From assembly GCA_025526935.1 (NCBI GenBank), contig JAHLKD010000063.1, positions 268,722 to 332,721 on the forward strand: a DNA stretch of 64,000 bases, written 5' to 3'. This DNA comes from Cladochytrium replicatum. Lineage: Eukaryota > Chytridiomycota > Chytridiomycetes > Cladochytriales > Cladochytriaceae. The translations under genes were made by a program, and so were the position numbers. This document shows positions 1 to 11,675 of the stretch, in pieces; the stretch's first letter is position 1, and every line of letters begins with the position of its first letter. The notes below the pieces were generated by a model. It saw only the letters and a list, made by a program, of their open reading frames with translations. It was not told where the DNA came from and ran no database searches.

Positions 1-390
1 GCGCAAAAATCCGAGCTGCGCCAGACGGTCCAAAAGCTGAACGAACATTCTCATTATCCCAGTCAAAGTTGAGCAAAATATACATTTTGTGTCAAACATC
101 ATCTGACTTGGGGAGAGGAAATGATTATCAATGAAGCCATTCATACTGCAATTAGGCAACTGTAGAAGCTCTGCATTTAGTTATCAACTACAAGCCAAAC
201 TGCAATTAATGCCAACAGTGCAATACTTTCAACAGCTGCAAAATATAGAGAAATCATAATGATGGTTCTAGCCTGCATTCTGGGATACAACTTGTTTCCA
301 ATTTTGAGGTCTCCTCTGCAACTTTACTGCACAGGATTGGCATTCTGCCCCACTCACACAGAAATATGGAACACATACAAAGACACACAA

Positions 391-748
391 TATGAACTAG
401 ATACAGAAACTGATTTGGGCTGTTCTACCTATCAACTTGGGATTGTTTAGTGGTGTTTTATGCATCTTTACGATAGTGTTGGTAAAATAACGTACTGTCC
501 ACACAGACACAAAGTGCTTATGTAAATATCCAGCTTGTTCTAACTCAAGTTCAATCACTCCTCTCCTGAGCAGCAAAAACCCTGCGGGTCAGGGTAGGGT
601 ACAGGTCTCAGCCACTTCGAGTCTGTATACCACTTCTACCCGCAGTGACCCAGCTGGTGCCTGGACAAACATGAGCTGACATAAGGGTTTTACTCAGGTT
701 GCCTTTGAAACCCAGACCCAACCCGGACCTGCTGAACCTTAACTATCA
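391..748 (+). repeat. Decayed copy of a dispersed repeat with a GC-rich hairpin
   Basis: This stretch aligns by eye over its whole length with 40503-40856. Both copies start at ATGAAC.AGATACAGAA, run through a cacacagacaca segment, and end in a GC-rich block with inverted GGGTC/GACCC motifs followed by GAACCTTA. In this copy many CG dinucleotides of the other copy are TG or CA, so it looks older and decayed. The 390 bases before it show no recognisable gene. What the repeat belongs to is not known; it could be a small non-autonomous element plus neighbouring 3' sequence. Confidence 0.6.
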
Positions 749-754
749 CGATCT

Positions 755-1200
755 TGCTATTCTGTTTTGTATTCTCCTGATGGTACTGTGGTTGCAGCAG
801 GAACTCGAGACAACATTGAAGTCCTTGATGTGCAGTTCGATTGTAAATTAACGATTCAAGTGTACGGGCCACTGTAAAATTGTAAAATCAGTTTCATAGT
901 TTCATAGTTGAACGAGGGAACCATAGTAGTGTCAGGATAAGATGATAGAACACTGAGAATACGGTCAGTATTGAAGGATTTGGTGACTTTAGTTTGCGTT
1001 ATCATATGATAGGCCAACAGTTGTGTCAGAATCATCTGATTGCATAGTGAGAGTTTGGTCAGTGACAACAAGAGAGCAGCTGATGAAAATTGAAGATCAT
1101 ACTGATTCAATTCTATCAGCTGCTTGGTCATTTGAAGGAGCAAATGTAATTCCAGGGTCAAGAGATAGTATAGTGAGAGTTTGGATCTGTGACAAATGGA
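755..1200 (+). pseudogene. WD40-repeat remnant, plus strand
   Basis: Two blades of a WD40 propeller can be read in different frames. Near 765-835 the translation includes YSPDGTVVAAGTRDNIEVLDV-like residues. At 1023-1200 there is SDCIVRVW, then REQLMKIEDHTDSILSAAWS, then GSRDSIVRVW. The spacing of GH-like, D and VRVW positions is typical of WD40 blades. The blades are separated by stops and a frame change, and no start or full propeller is present, so this is a relic. Such highly repetitive WD40 genes are often part of fungal NLR-like (STAND) proteins, but no NACHT or NB-ARC domain is visible here. Confidence 0.55.
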
Positions 1201-1434
1201 GAGTCAGTCGCACAGTCAAAGGATGGGAGAAAGGCTGCCACAGTATACGCTTGGTTCTGTAAACCTACCTCGCGTCTTGTCAAGCATAGAGATAGAAATC
1301 ATACTGTGCAAATGGAAATTATAGGGCAGTATGTTCACACACCAGAGGGTAGCCATGGAGGCTAGCCCCGCGTCATTGAATGGTTTAGAAAGGTATGAAG
1401 ATAGATGCATATGACACATACATTGACCCATCCA

Positions 1435-1850
1435 TCAAAACGACAGAGATAATACCTCAGTATCATCATGTGACCAAGATACTAAACAAACACTATTTTT
1501 GTGACCCTCAAGCTTGATCAGTTGCTTCCCCGTAATTTCTAACCACACTTTTACTATCCTGTCTGATGATTCTAAGACTAGCTTTGCCCAGACGTGAGAC
1601 CATGCAGCTGATGAAACATGACTAATATGACCCACAAGCTTCATCAGTTGCTCTCCAGTTGCCAGTGGCTAAACTACTGTCAACAACTTTTGACTCATTG
1701 TGCAACCAAGCAACAAACCAAACAGGACCACTTCACTCAAACGTCATCAGCTGCTCTCCTGTTCATTCGACCACGACCTTACAGTACTGTCATTTGATCC
1801 AGACAGCGCTTTTGATCCATCGTTTGACCAAGCTTTTGAATAAACACTCA
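1435..1850 (-). pseudogene. WD40-repeat remnant, minus strand
   Basis: On the minus strand two to three WD40 blades are readable. About 1850-1750 gives AWSNDGSKALSGSNDSTVRSWS. About 1670-1435 gives ATGEQLMKLVGHISHVSSAAWS, then SSDRIVKVW, then GKQLIKLEGHKNSVCLVSWS. The blades are similar to the plus-strand remnant upstream, so the two are probably inverted pieces of one family. Stops and frame breaks between the blades show that it is not a working gene. Confidence 0.55.
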
Positions 1851-2277
1851 CCTGAGCTGTAGCTACTTGTCTCAGTCTCTCATTTCAATGGACTTCACTG
1901 TGACATGAGTGGTACATAAAAGGCATTATGTCAAGCAAATGACACAAAGAATTCTTAGGTACGGAGCCGTGCATGGGACACAACCGGCTATTTCAATTAT
2001 AACAAATATTATCGTTGATAGAACCATCATCCACTTCCTTTCGGATACATCTCACCATAGTTCTCGCGTCAACCGTTGGAGGTATGCTCTCTTCCTGTCC
2101 CAGAGTTTAACATATATCCAAATTATGTTCGCCAGCCACATTATTCCCTCGTATTTATTATTTAAACGCGTGGCTTCCATCTCAAACTGCCAACTTTCAC
2201 TCATCACAAATCTCTCGTCCTCAACTCTCCATTCCTCCTTCCCCACCGCCGGTCCTATCGCTCGCTCCCTCTCCATC

Positions 2278-4260
2278 ATGGCTGGTTCTACCGCTCCCGC
2301 TTTGGCATCCACTCAATCCACCACTCAATCCACTCAATCCACCCTCGCCATGAAGGGAAAGAAGCCTGCCGCCCCATCCACAACCGCATCCCCTCCATCC
2401 CCTGCCCTGAGCACTGTCGAACAGCGCATCCATGCTATCGTCGCTAAGCGCTCCGCCGCACAGAAACAAACAGACTCGAATCCGCAAAATCAGCTGAAGT
2501 CTGGAGCGACACCGACAAAGGCTGCGGCGGCAGCACCAGAGAAGCCATCCGACTGGATTTCGGATCACGAGCCATCCCACAAGTCTGAGAAGAAGATTCC
2601 GGTATGCATTGTTTGTATTCACAACGTTTTTCTGCCGTTTCTCATTCACTGTTTTCAATCCTCCCGCCATCCACATCATTTACATCAATCCGCACTTTTA
2701 ATGTCCCAAACCACTTCCATTTTTTCATTTCGGGACTTCCTCCTTCAATCTGCTCACCAATCCACCGATCCATGCACTGTTTTCACTTCTCAACTACCTT
2801 TCCCTATGACCAATCCATCTTTCTTCATCGCTTCCGCCTCAATAAAGGCGCTGGACGCCCTCTCTCCACCTCTCTCTCCAATCCCTGTTCTCAGCCGGTC
2901 TCACAGCAACACCAGTGCCGGTACTACTTCCAGCATCGTAACCGCACCTCAAACCGAGGCACTGGTTCAGAGTCTTCGCCAGGCCACTCTGGACGTAGTT
3001 CAGACAATCTGCCATGCCGACGAAATCTTTAGCAAGACTGCAATCGGCCTCGTCGACGGACTCGAGAAGCGGTGGGATCACCTTGAGCGTGCACTGAAGA
3101 ACGAAGGTGTTGTTTCCGATCGTAGCTTTGAAGCAATCAATACTACCAAGGAGATTGCAGTTCAGACTGTCGATGGATTTTCTGAACCACAGATTACCCA
3201 CCACCACCCACATTCGTCGCAAGGCGCACCACATCGTCCAGTGTGGTACGGTGACGAGTCGGAGGTATGGGACGATCAAGAATCCGATGTTGATCCGCGC
3301 GCTTTCGGCATCGGCGTCGTCGACCTTGAACGAAGAAGATGGGAGCAATCTCACAAGACCACCCTGCTCGAGATCATGGGATACTGGAACGACGCCGAGC
3401 AGAGGATCAGAGAACAAGATGCAGCCTTTGAGCTCGAGCGCAGACGTTGGCACTTTCAGGAGAGCAGGCTCATCGGGCAGGTCGACCTGCTCAGCTCTCG
3501 ACTCGATCAGATGGGCGCTCTGCTCACGCGGCTCGAAGACCATCAGCGACGAAAGGGTTTCCACAGTGATCACTATGAAGATGCGGAGGATGAGTCGGCG
3601 GAGGAGGTCGAGATTGCAGGTATGGACGGACAATCCAACGGCTACACACGAATGGAACCTTCAGCTGCACGGAAACAAGCTCTCTTGGAAGCGGAGAGCC
3701 GTTGGCTTCGTCCGATCCCTTCATCCAGCAGCAAGCCACCAGTCCCACAACTCAACAACCTCCACCGTCGCCGTCCCATTGACGAGCCCGCGTCGCCAGC
3801 ATCATCCAACGGATCCAGTCGCGGAAGGGAGCCTGTCTCTCACCTCAGACTTGAACCTTCGTCCCCTTCACCACGCCGCCGTGTCCCCGCAGCTTCGCAG
3901 TTCAGCATCGTTCCGACTGCCGCGGGATCTAAGTACGTCTCTCGGACAGTAACACCGTCCAAGAGCACCGCCACAAATGTTCCAACTCCACCGGCCAGCG
4001 GCGAGAAGAAAATCAGGAATTCGGACGACGTACAGTCTTCTGGTAGCAGCAAGCGAAGGGATACCAGCGCCAAGAAGCGGGACGGCAAGCAAAAGCACGC
4101 CGCAGCGTCAAAGTTTGGCGACGTGGACCCTGAGCACTCTTTCTCATCGGCGTCGTCCTCGTCAATGCACACTGAGTCTCTTCTGAAGCAGATCCACGAC
4201 ATTGATGAGGACATCGGACGGATCCAGCTGGACCTCCAGTCGCTTCTCGGGAGTAAGTGA
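2278..4260 (+). CDS. Coiled-coil protein of unknown function
   Basis: I do not recognise the family. The start at 2278 is in a good context (catcATGG) and lies about 100 bases after an AT-rich TATTTATTATTTAAA stretch. I infer one phase-0 intron, 2602-2847 (GTATGC..AAG), which gives about 578 aa. The intron is in frame and open, so retention cannot be excluded, and 246 bp is long compared with other introns here. The N-terminus (about residues 1-105) is rich in Ser, Thr, Pro and Ala. The middle has charged helices, with LERRRW occurring twice, followed by a heptad pattern near LLSSRLDQMGALLTRLEDHQ. Next comes a long basic Ser/Pro-rich disordered stretch, and the protein ends with a short predicted coiled coil (LLKQIHDIDEDIGRIQLDLQ). 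This could be a cytoskeletal or scaffold protein, but that is only a guess. No membrane segment or enzyme motif is seen. Confidence 0.7.
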   Translation: MAGSTAPALASTQSTTQSTQSTLAMKGKKPAAPSTTASPPSPALSTVEQRIHAIVAKRSAAQKQTDSNPQNQLKSGATPTKAAAAAPEKPSDWISDHEPSHKSEKKIPVCIVCIHNVFLPFLIHCFQSSRHPHHLHQSALLMSQTTSIFSFRDFLLQSAHQSTDPCTVFTSQLPFPMTNPSFFIASASIKALDALSPPLSPIPVLSRSHSNTSAGTTSSIVTAPQTEALVQSLRQATLDVVQTICHADEIFSKTAIGLVDGLEKRWDHLERALKNEGVVSDRSFEAINTTKEIAVQTVDGFSEPQITHHHPHSSQGAPHRPVWYGDESEVWDDQESDVDPRAFGIGVVDLERRRWEQSHKTTLLEIMGYWNDAEQRIREQDAAFELERRRWHFQESRLIGQVDLLSSRLDQMGALLTRLEDHQRRKGFHSDHYEDAEDESAEEVEIAGMDGQSNGYTRMEPSAARKQALLEAESRWLRPIPSSSSKPPVPQLNNLHRRRPIDEPASPASSNGSSRGREPVSHLRLEPSSPSPRRRVPAASQFSIVPTAAGSKYVSRTVTPSKSTATNVPTPPASGEKKIRNSDDVQSSGSSKRRDTSAKKRDGKQKHAAASKFGDVDPEHSFSSASSSSMHTESLLKQIHDIDEDIGRIQLDLQSLLGSK

Positions 4261-5412
4261 AGTAATGATATGATAGACAATGGCTTCGTTTGCTGCGGAA
4301 CAACAACAGCGTAGAGTTATCTTAGAACTGTTTCGTCTATGTTTTTATTTTTCGGGTACATACGTTTTTTTGCTGATCATTGAGAAGAACTAGGGTTGCG
4401 TTTTTGCCATCTTTTTTGGAGGATATATTTAGAAGAAAAACCTGGATTGGCTGGAATAGTTATTTCTTTCTATTTTTTTTGGGAAAGAGATGAACATGGA
4501 CGAAGTTTGGGGTTTCCCTATTTGTTGGACGGTGGAATGGGCAGAATGGGCGTATTCCTTTTGCTTGATCCTTTTCTTTTTATCTTTTGCTTCCTTCCAC
4601 TCGCTCGTCTTTCCATTCCTTTCTTTGTCCTCGTCTTTCCATTCCTTTCTTTGTCCTTGTTTTTTTCCAATTGTTCTCAATCTCTTTCTCGTATCTCATA
4701 TCGTTTTCCTTTCTTTCTTTTATGTCTTGTGGGTTTCTTGTTTGTTTTCGGCATCCTGTTTTCCTCTCAAGTTACTCTCTCTCTAAATGCAGCTGTGGTC
4801 AAACCAAGTAGTGATTACTTTAGCACTAAGTTCAACAGGAAGTAGCTGCCCGTCCGCTCTGGTAGTTTCTTCTGCAATTTTCGATGTGAATGAGTTATTA
4901 ATGCGCTTTCAGCTGGCCTGTGAGTGTTTCAGTTTTGTTTTGTTTTTTTCACGTAAGTTCACGTGTCATGACGAGCTGGGGAGTATCAACGAAAAAATTA
5001 AGTGTCTTTAATGTTCTTGTTAATGTTCAACTGTTAAAAAAATATTTGTGAATAACAGCCTCAAGCCGTTGTGTGCAATGAATCCGCCCCCTGTTGCACT
5101 GCTTGGATCATCTATTTATGGATCACCGTTCTCAGCTCCACAGCAACGTGGTTAATTTTCCGAAACGCCTCAGATGCGTTCGTGTAACGCGTAACTTTAC
5201 CTGCCCGATTCATCATACAGAGTTGATGCCTCGGTGCAAAATTGAGCTATCCTTCCATGATGCCATGCTCCTCATGTGCTTTCTCATCATTCCATACCAC
5301 CACAATATAACTCTACGAAATCTTCCCTCTATCCTGCAAAGGTTGCTGATTGGTTTTTCCCCCCTCAGTCACCTACCCAAAACATTCCAAGTTTTCAAAT
5401 TCTTCTGGAATC
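4261..5412. other. Intergenic region, pyrimidine-rich, with a 26-bp tandem duplication
   Basis: No gene is supported here. The part at 4550-4780 is strongly T/C-rich on the plus strand and gives long but meaningless hydrophobic translations. A perfect 26-bp unit beginning CGTCTTTCCATTCC is present twice in tandem at 4606-4631 and 4632-4657. The last ~150 bases before the next gene include an inverted CCAAT (gattggtttt, about 5348) and CT-rich sequence that would suit a promoter. Confidence 0.6.
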
Positions 5413-6393
5413 ATGAGGCACATCAACGACGACGTCCTCACAAACATCTTCCACCACCTCCCTCCAGACCCATCCACGACCTCTCGGACCGCATATAGCG
5501 CCGCCGCCGTCTGCAAAACATGGTCGCATCCAGCCCTCCAGAAACTCTACCACGCTCCAACACTGACCGCCAAAAACTTCCACTCCTTCCTCGCATCGCT
5601 CAAAAACGCACCGGTCTCCTCGATCCGGCACCTCGACCTCCGCCGCGTGCTCGCTCCCACGCAGTCGAATTCGGACCCGTTTGGCGGGTCCACACCGCCG
5701 CAGATCCCCGCTGGGCAGATGCGGTTGTACACTGCGCTCTTGCAGATGATCGCAGAGTCGGGGGATAGAGTTAGGCTATTGTCGATCCGGCTTCCTGCGC
5801 TCACGACGACGTTGATCTCGAGCTACGGTGTCGATGTACTGTACCGATCCGCACGGGTTGGGGTGCCACCGGGTGCCCGGCGAGCGAGCACGAACCCGCA
5901 GGTGCCGGTGTGGACACTCGAGAAGGCGCTGATCCAACGTGCGGGTAACACGCTAACAGAGCTCTCATTCGACGGATCCACGCCCCTCCACGACCTCCGC
6001 GTGCTCGCGTCCACACCTGCTCTTCCCAACCTCCGTACTTTCGAGTCCGACGCACTGGTCTCAACACGTGCGACACCGGCGTTCGTGGAGCTGCTCGAGG
6101 GGATGAAGCTGGACATGTTGGTAGTTGCGGAGTTGAGGGATGAAGGCGTGGTCACAGCTGCGCTTGCGTGCGCAAAGAATGTGAGGTGCCAGTGGGTGGA
6201 TTGTTTGCCGGCTGAAGTCGACGTGCAATCGTTGGAGGGCTCGAGGAGTGCTATGAAAAGGCGAGTTTCCGGAACGATTGTGGAGGCCGTTTCGTGGAGG
6301 GTGCGCGAGAGGGTTCGGGTTGCGGACATCACTGGTGCAAAAGGTGGATCCGCGGCGACGTCGATACCAGTCGTGAGCGTCGGTGGGGTTTGA
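5413..6393 (+). CDS. F-box-like protein
   Basis: This is a single-exon gene of 326 aa. Residues 1-50 read RHINDDVLTNIFHHLPPD, then AAVCKTWSHPALQKLYH. This is the F-box pattern: a hydrophobic start, LxxIFxxL, a Cys-Lys-x-Trp around 20-25 residues later, then a leucine and an aromatic residue. F-box proteins join a substrate to the SKP1-cullin ubiquitin ligase, and fungi have many with unrelated C-termini. The rest has scattered leucine-rich stretches (IRHLDLRRV, LTELSFDG, LHDLRVLASTPALPNLRTF) that could form leucine-rich-repeat-like units, as in many basidiomycete F-box proteins. I chose the ATG at 5413 because the F-box begins at once; an in-frame non-ATG extension upstream is not needed. The substrate cannot be inferred. 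Confidence 0.75.
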   Translation: MRHINDDVLTNIFHHLPPDPSTTSRTAYSAAAVCKTWSHPALQKLYHAPTLTAKNFHSFLASLKNAPVSSIRHLDLRRVLAPTQSNSDPFGGSTPPQIPAGQMRLYTALLQMIAESGDRVRLLSIRLPALTTTLISSYGVDVLYRSARVGVPPGARRASTNPQVPVWTLEKALIQRAGNTLTELSFDGSTPLHDLRVLASTPALPNLRTFESDALVSTRATPAFVELLEGMKLDMLVVAELRDEGVVTAALACAKNVRCQWVDCLPAEVDVQSLEGSRSAMKRRVSGTIVEAVSWRVRERVRVADITGAKGGSAATSIPVVSVGGV

Positions 6394-7226
6394 TTCTGTG
6401 AAGCAGTTCGATTGGGGCTCTGTTTCTGTGTACAATATCCTCTTCTCATTGTTGCCTGAGCAATTTGGATGTGGTTGTAACTCTTCTTTCACTTTTTGGA
6501 AAACTGAAAGCGTATATACCATCAGGCAGATCAATATATACTAAACCTCATTCTATGGAAACTGTGATCACTTGACCAACGAGATGATGGTCAGCTCCAG
6601 ACTACCGTTCTACGATTTCGTGCTCGCTTTGAAATGAACCTCAAGGTCCTGTGGGTTTTTCGAATTACTAGTGCTTCGCTTTCATTTATGTTTAACTTTA
6701 TTAATAATACTCATCATCGTCAAAGAAAACAGCTTGACTCTTTCAGTACATGAACTTTAAAGATGTTTGAATATAGAGAACCTGATTTTTCCAATTGTGA
6801 AGAGAAATTGTTTTGCCCATTCACTCCATTCAAGCAAATATGCAAAAAATTATTCTCCCTTGTGTTCAATTAAATATGCAAAAAGGCTAAATTCCTATGC
6901 AGCTCATTTGTTGCGAGGAACCCATAACGTATACAGATGATAAAAGTTTAGATATAGACGCTCGTTCATTAGAAGCCCGTCTCCCATCGGATTGTTTTTC
7001 TTTCCGTCACTTCGGTTTCGGATGCGCCCAATCCCATGCCCCAGCGGTCGGTCTTCCACCCGTTTCGGGCTTTGCTCAGCTACAAATTGATTGGCTGATG
7101 ATCCAACCAATTTTTTGTTTCACACGCCCCGAAGGTATTAATAGATGAGTGCTCAGCAAATACCCCCGGTCTCTAGCCAAGAAAACAACTAGACAGTGTG
7201 CATAGATCGCTAAGAATAACTTTGGC
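6394..7226. other. Intergenic region, no gene seen
   Basis: AT-rich sequence between the F-box gene and the chitin deacetylase gene. Short open frames have no plausible composition or motifs. The last ~100 bases are presumably the promoter and 5' leader of the deacetylase gene, but I see no clear TATA box. Confidence 0.5.
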
Positions 7227-9745
7227 ATGAAAATCTCCAGCGTTGTTACGGTGAGTTTGACTCTTGCGCTTCTGCTTCACTCTCCCGCGCTCGCGGACCG
7301 TCCGACATGCCGAATGCGTCCCAGGTAGGCATGAAAAGCTTGAATCATTGAAAGGTCCTTACAGAATTGCTGATTTCTCATCTAAAGCTCTGCGAGCTTG
7401 GGTGGATTGTCTTCAACGCCGTTACCCACGGTTGTCCAGTCAACCCCTGCATCAACTGATGCACCGACAACACCTCCAGTTGGGAGCAGCATTTCTATCA
7501 GTCTCAGTACCGGAGGTTACGGATCGACTGCGGCCCCTGGCGCGGGTACGAGCATCCCTGTCACAACACCCTCGGTTACTGCTAGTGCCGTCGAGTCTAC
7601 TCCGGCTGTTGTGACTTCAAGCGTTGGGAATGTATCTGCCGCCACGATATCTACTCCTGCTATCGTCACTGAAACCGTAGCCACCATCCAGAGCTCAATA
7701 CCTGGTGCATCGGCCTCCGCTACATCCAAGATCAACGCATCTATTACCATCCCCCTGCCTTCGTCCGCGCCTTCGTCCACGTCGGCAACTTCAATGACTA
7801 CTTCTCCCACCACGACTGTCCCCTCTCTCGTTCAGAGCTCTACTATATCCAAGATAGTTGGATCTAGCACCATACTCGCTTCCTCGACCCCACTGACTTC
7901 GGAGACTACTGACCCCACCATGACGAAAACTTCAATCGTTCCTTCTCCAGCTCAGGGCTCCTCCTCTGCCGCCCCTGTTTCAAGTCCTACCCTTGCTCTC
8001 TCTCCCGACGGTTCGTGTGGTTCCACCTCTGCGGGTCAGTATACCTGCGCACCAGGATTCTGCTGCTCTCAGTTCGGTTTTTGTGGATCTACAAGCGACC
8101 ACTGCGGTGTGGGCTGCCAGGCTGGTTTTGGCCTGTGCGGTGGATCAACTTCGGCATCTACCGTTGTTGCTGGAACCAGTGCGACTGGCACAGCCTCTGC
8201 ACCCACTTCAACTGCAACCCACGCGCTCTCACCCGATGGTTCGTGTGGCTCAACTTCGGCCGGTCAGTACACCTGTGCGCCGGGTTTCTGCTGCTCTCAA
8301 TTCGGTTTCTGTGGATCAACCAACGCACATTGCGGTGTGGGTTGCCAGACCAGTTTTGGACAGTGCGGTGTCGCTACTACCTCTGCAGCTACAGCCACAG
8401 CTTCGAGCGGACCGCTTCCGACAATCACTTCACCGGATGGTTCCTGTGGAACGCAAGCGGGAGGTGTCTATCTCTGCCCAACTGGAACTTGTTGCTCTCA
8501 ATTCGGGTAGGCTGTCAGACGTGAAGTGATCAAATGAGTAGATTAATTTCGGCCTTTTTCACAGCTTTTGTGGATCAACGACTGCTCACTGCGGAGACAA
8601 CTGCCAGAAAGAATTCGGCACATGCTCGACTGGATCGGCTCCAGGGCGATGCGGCCCACACGATGGAGGATCAGCCTGCCCTGCTGGAGAGTGCTGCTCG
8701 GTCCACGGGTTAGTTGTTATGCCTTGAAACTCTCTGAAAATTATTGACTTGTTTGCAGGTTTTGTGGGAAAAGTGATGGTCACTGCGGAATTGGTTGCAG
8801 AAAGGACTTTGGAGTTTGCAACCAGGTCACAATCCCAAGCCCTCCTGCAGCCAAGAGCGGACCGATTTGCCATGTTACCGACCAGCGCACCATCCCTGCT
8901 GTCAATGGCAACGGAGCGGACAGAGCTCCCATGGTCGCGTATGAGTGCAACAAGCCTGGAGTGTTTGCTCTTACTTACGACGATGGAGTACTCAAAAATT
9001 ACGGTAAATAAGCGAACCTGAACGAGCTTGTCAATATACTGATCGTTTGTACCGCTAGACCCTTACCTACTGGACGTTCTGAAGGCGTACGATGTCAGGG
9101 CCACTTGGTTTATTAACGGAAAGAATTGGGGTGATATCACAACCCCTGAAACCAAGTCTTATGTGAAACGCATCTTTGACGAAGGCCACGACCTCAGCTC
9201 GCATTCGTACAGGTATGTGATCGATTAAATTCATGGAATTGCCAAGGCTTCTCACACAAGTTCTAGTCATCCTCACATGCCCCAACTGAGTGCCAACGAC
9301 CAAATCAACGAAATCAAGTCCCTCGATGACGCCATCTTTGACATCGTTGGAAAGCACCCGGCAGTAAGTGCACATAGAGTACAGCACCTTTGGTGTGTTT
9401 TTTGACATTTTTAACCAGCTCTTCCGCCCTCCCTATGGCGAATACGATGCCAACACCCTCCGTGCACTCAAGGACATGGGCTACAACGCCGCCGTTATTT
9501 GGAACACGGATACGCTTGACTACCAAACCCTCTCTGTCGAGAAGTCACTTGCGAATGTCCAGGAGTCGATCGACGTGTGTGTAAAAGCTGGAACGCCCGG
9601 GATGGGATCGATCCTAGAACTGTCTCACTCGTTCCCAGTATCGACGGTCAACTACACGCTCCAAGTGATTCCGAAGCTGTACGAGGCTGGGTACAGGATC
9701 GTGACGGTTGGAGAGTGCATTGGTCAGGCACCGTACAGGAATTAA
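7227..9745 (+). CDS. Secreted chitin deacetylase with four CBM18 chitin-binding modules
   Basis: Predicted to remove acetyl groups from chitin in the cell wall. My model has seven exons: 7227-7324, 7388-8506, 8565-8708, 8759-9003, 9059-9212, 9267-9363 and 9419-9745. It keeps frame throughout and gives 727 aa. Residues 1-23 form a signal peptide (VSLTLALLLHSPALA). A Ser/Thr-rich linker fills about 34-235. Four hevein-type CBM18 modules follow, starting near residues 238, 314, 381 and 432. The first two have all eight cysteines (GSCGS, YTC, CCSQFGFCG, HCGVGC), and modules 3 and 4 are each split by an intron inside CCSxxGFCG. The NodB domain has motif 1 TYDDG (D528, D529), motif 2 HSYSHPH (H584, H588), motif 3 RPPYG (622-626), motif 4 WNTDTLDY and a motif-5-like LELSHS. 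No C-terminal GPI signal is evident, so it is probably secreted. Modules 1 and 2 are nearly identical, suggesting recent internal duplication. Confidence 0.9.
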
Positions 9746-11647
9746 GAAAAGCACAGAACGCGGCAATTTTTGGAGCCTGCATCAATTTATTGTGCATGAT
9801 CAGTTTTTTCTCCCCAGCAATGTTTTCATTGCCACACCATTTTTGGCAGCACTTGAATTATGTTTCTCGCTATTCGAATAATCACAACGTGAACACATTG
9901 ATCTGATTGGCAGCTGTCGTATCAAACGTGCTACTGAACGGATTATGATTTTGTACGTATTTCAGTCAAGAGGGTGTAAGAGATGCAACAGTCACGTGTC
10001 CAATATCCCAAAAAGGAAAGGTTACACCAACCGTCCGAGCTTAGCAAAATGGACCCATCGTAATCTGCTCATGAAAACTCTTATCTCTGGACACCAGCTT
10101 ATCACAAACCCGTATCCACTCAAGGATCTTGGATCAGGCTTACAGACTCTGCCTACAGCTCTATCGAAGTTCTCTCCATTCCATGCGAGTGCACTTGCAC
10201 TCCATTTTCCCTCGTCTATGAACCTTCCATTCGCGTTCCAACCACCCACACCGCACCACCACCGGTATTCGGTTTCGCTGTGCGTTTTTCAGCTACAATC
10301 GGACGTGGAGCTCGCCATATCCAATGCATACGCGGACCTGTCAAGGCTGAACGTGTTACACCCCGCTGCAGCGCCGCTGCAGCGAACAGCCCTTCCTCAG
10401 GTGAATTTGCGAGCTTTGCTGTACCCGGGTAAAGTTCCATGCAGTGCTGCGGGACGCAGGCTCGGTCCCCTCTCGTGCTTCCACTCCACTTTCTGCAATC
10501 AGTATTTCCTCAGCCGGTTGGGAATAAGCTTGTGGCAGACACCGAATCTGGGGAAGAGATTCTCTCGTGCGAATCTGATGCAGATCTCACTCAAAACATG
10601 GTGGGCCGCGAAGGTTTCGCGAGTCCAACTCCATCCGAGAGCACGAAACGTTCAGTCGTACGTGCGTCGTGGTCGCACGGCCACAAGCGAGGCAGAAGAG
10701 TATGATCCGATCGAAGCGTCGTTGGACGCTGCATACCTCACCTGAACGCATTGCCCCTGAAGCTGGACACCCCGACGCCTGGAACATGTGGAGCTTTGGA
10801 ACTTTGGCCCGGCGGTCTCTGACCTTTTCAGTTCGTCTGGGATTCGGATTCTAACACCTCCTACTCTTCTACACTGAACAGCGCAGAAAGTTCCGATTGT
10901 CCCAAGAGAGGCCTTTACACTGTATCTTTAATAGCTTCATGCGCACATCGCCTCAATCGCATCACTCGATGTTCCGCTGCTCTAGCAGCCAACCGAGGAC
11001 CCGCGTCCCTCCACCAGTCGCGACTTAACACCCACAAGTCCACCATCATGGTTCTCAAGCTCAAATGCCAAAGTTGTGGACATGGCTGCAGCGGTCGGGA
11101 TCGTCGTCTTCGTTGATCTCGTCAAAATCGACTCCCATCGCTTTTTCGTCACTGATGTACCGGTAGTCCAGGTCCACCGTCACCGCCACTCACACACTTT
11201 GGAATGCTTACGGCGGAAACGCAGCAGCTGTGGAGACGATTGATGGAGAGTTTGGCGGCGAATGGGGTTGGAGGAGAAGTCGGAAGGGCGTGGGAGGCTG
11301 TGGTGGATGCGGTTGCGTGGATGGTATCGAGCGGCGAAGGTGTGCTGAAGGGAGAACCGAGAGCTGTCGTAAAGGTACACGCCGTTGGGAATGATTTGTT
11401 TGCCAAAGTTCGCGAGAGAACGGGAGGACTTTGGTTAATTTGAGCATCACAGCGTTGGCGTGAGATGTTATTTCGTATCGTTTATCTTTACTACTTTTTC
11501 CTCAGCTGATTTGTTTGGCCTTGGATCCCTGATTGTTGCTTCTGTCCTGTGTGTTTGTGTAATCAGTTGGTAATCGGACTTTATAAGTTGTATCATTTCA
11601 GGCCTCTTTCTCAATTCGAAATTGCTGGATATTAAATTAGCTGCAAT
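9746..11647. other. Poorly resolved region, possible small genes
   Basis: Two parts look partly coding, but I cannot build a gene for either. Around 10208-10745 there is a long open frame with fairly high GC, and a second frame at 10439-10705 reads acidic then basic residues (ADTESGEEILSCESDADL, SPTPSESTKRSVVRASW). Around 11048 an ATG in strong context (caccatcATGG) begins MVLKLKCQSCGHGCSG and stops after 22 codons. The same frame reopens at 11204-11443 with a plausible helical segment (LWRRLMESLAANGV, AWEAVVDAVAWMV). An intron between these two parts is possible, but no clean splice sites were found. No family is recognised. Confidence 0.25.
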
Positions 11648-11675
11648 TGATTAACAAAGCCCTGTTAGATCTCCA

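Noticed and set aside
4396-4845. Open frame with a hydrophobic translation
   Set aside because: It comes from a T/C-rich tract with tandem duplication. The translation is low-complexity Phe/Leu/Ser, with no motif.
7251-7324. GTGAGTTTG at 7251 as the first donor of the chitin deacetylase gene
   Set aside because: Using it would remove the hydrophobic core of an excellent signal peptide. Reading through to the donor at 7325 keeps frame and the peptide.
9945-10745. 266-residue open frame
   Set aside because: Starts are non-convincing, residue mix is uneven, and competing frames look as good, so it is described only as unresolved.
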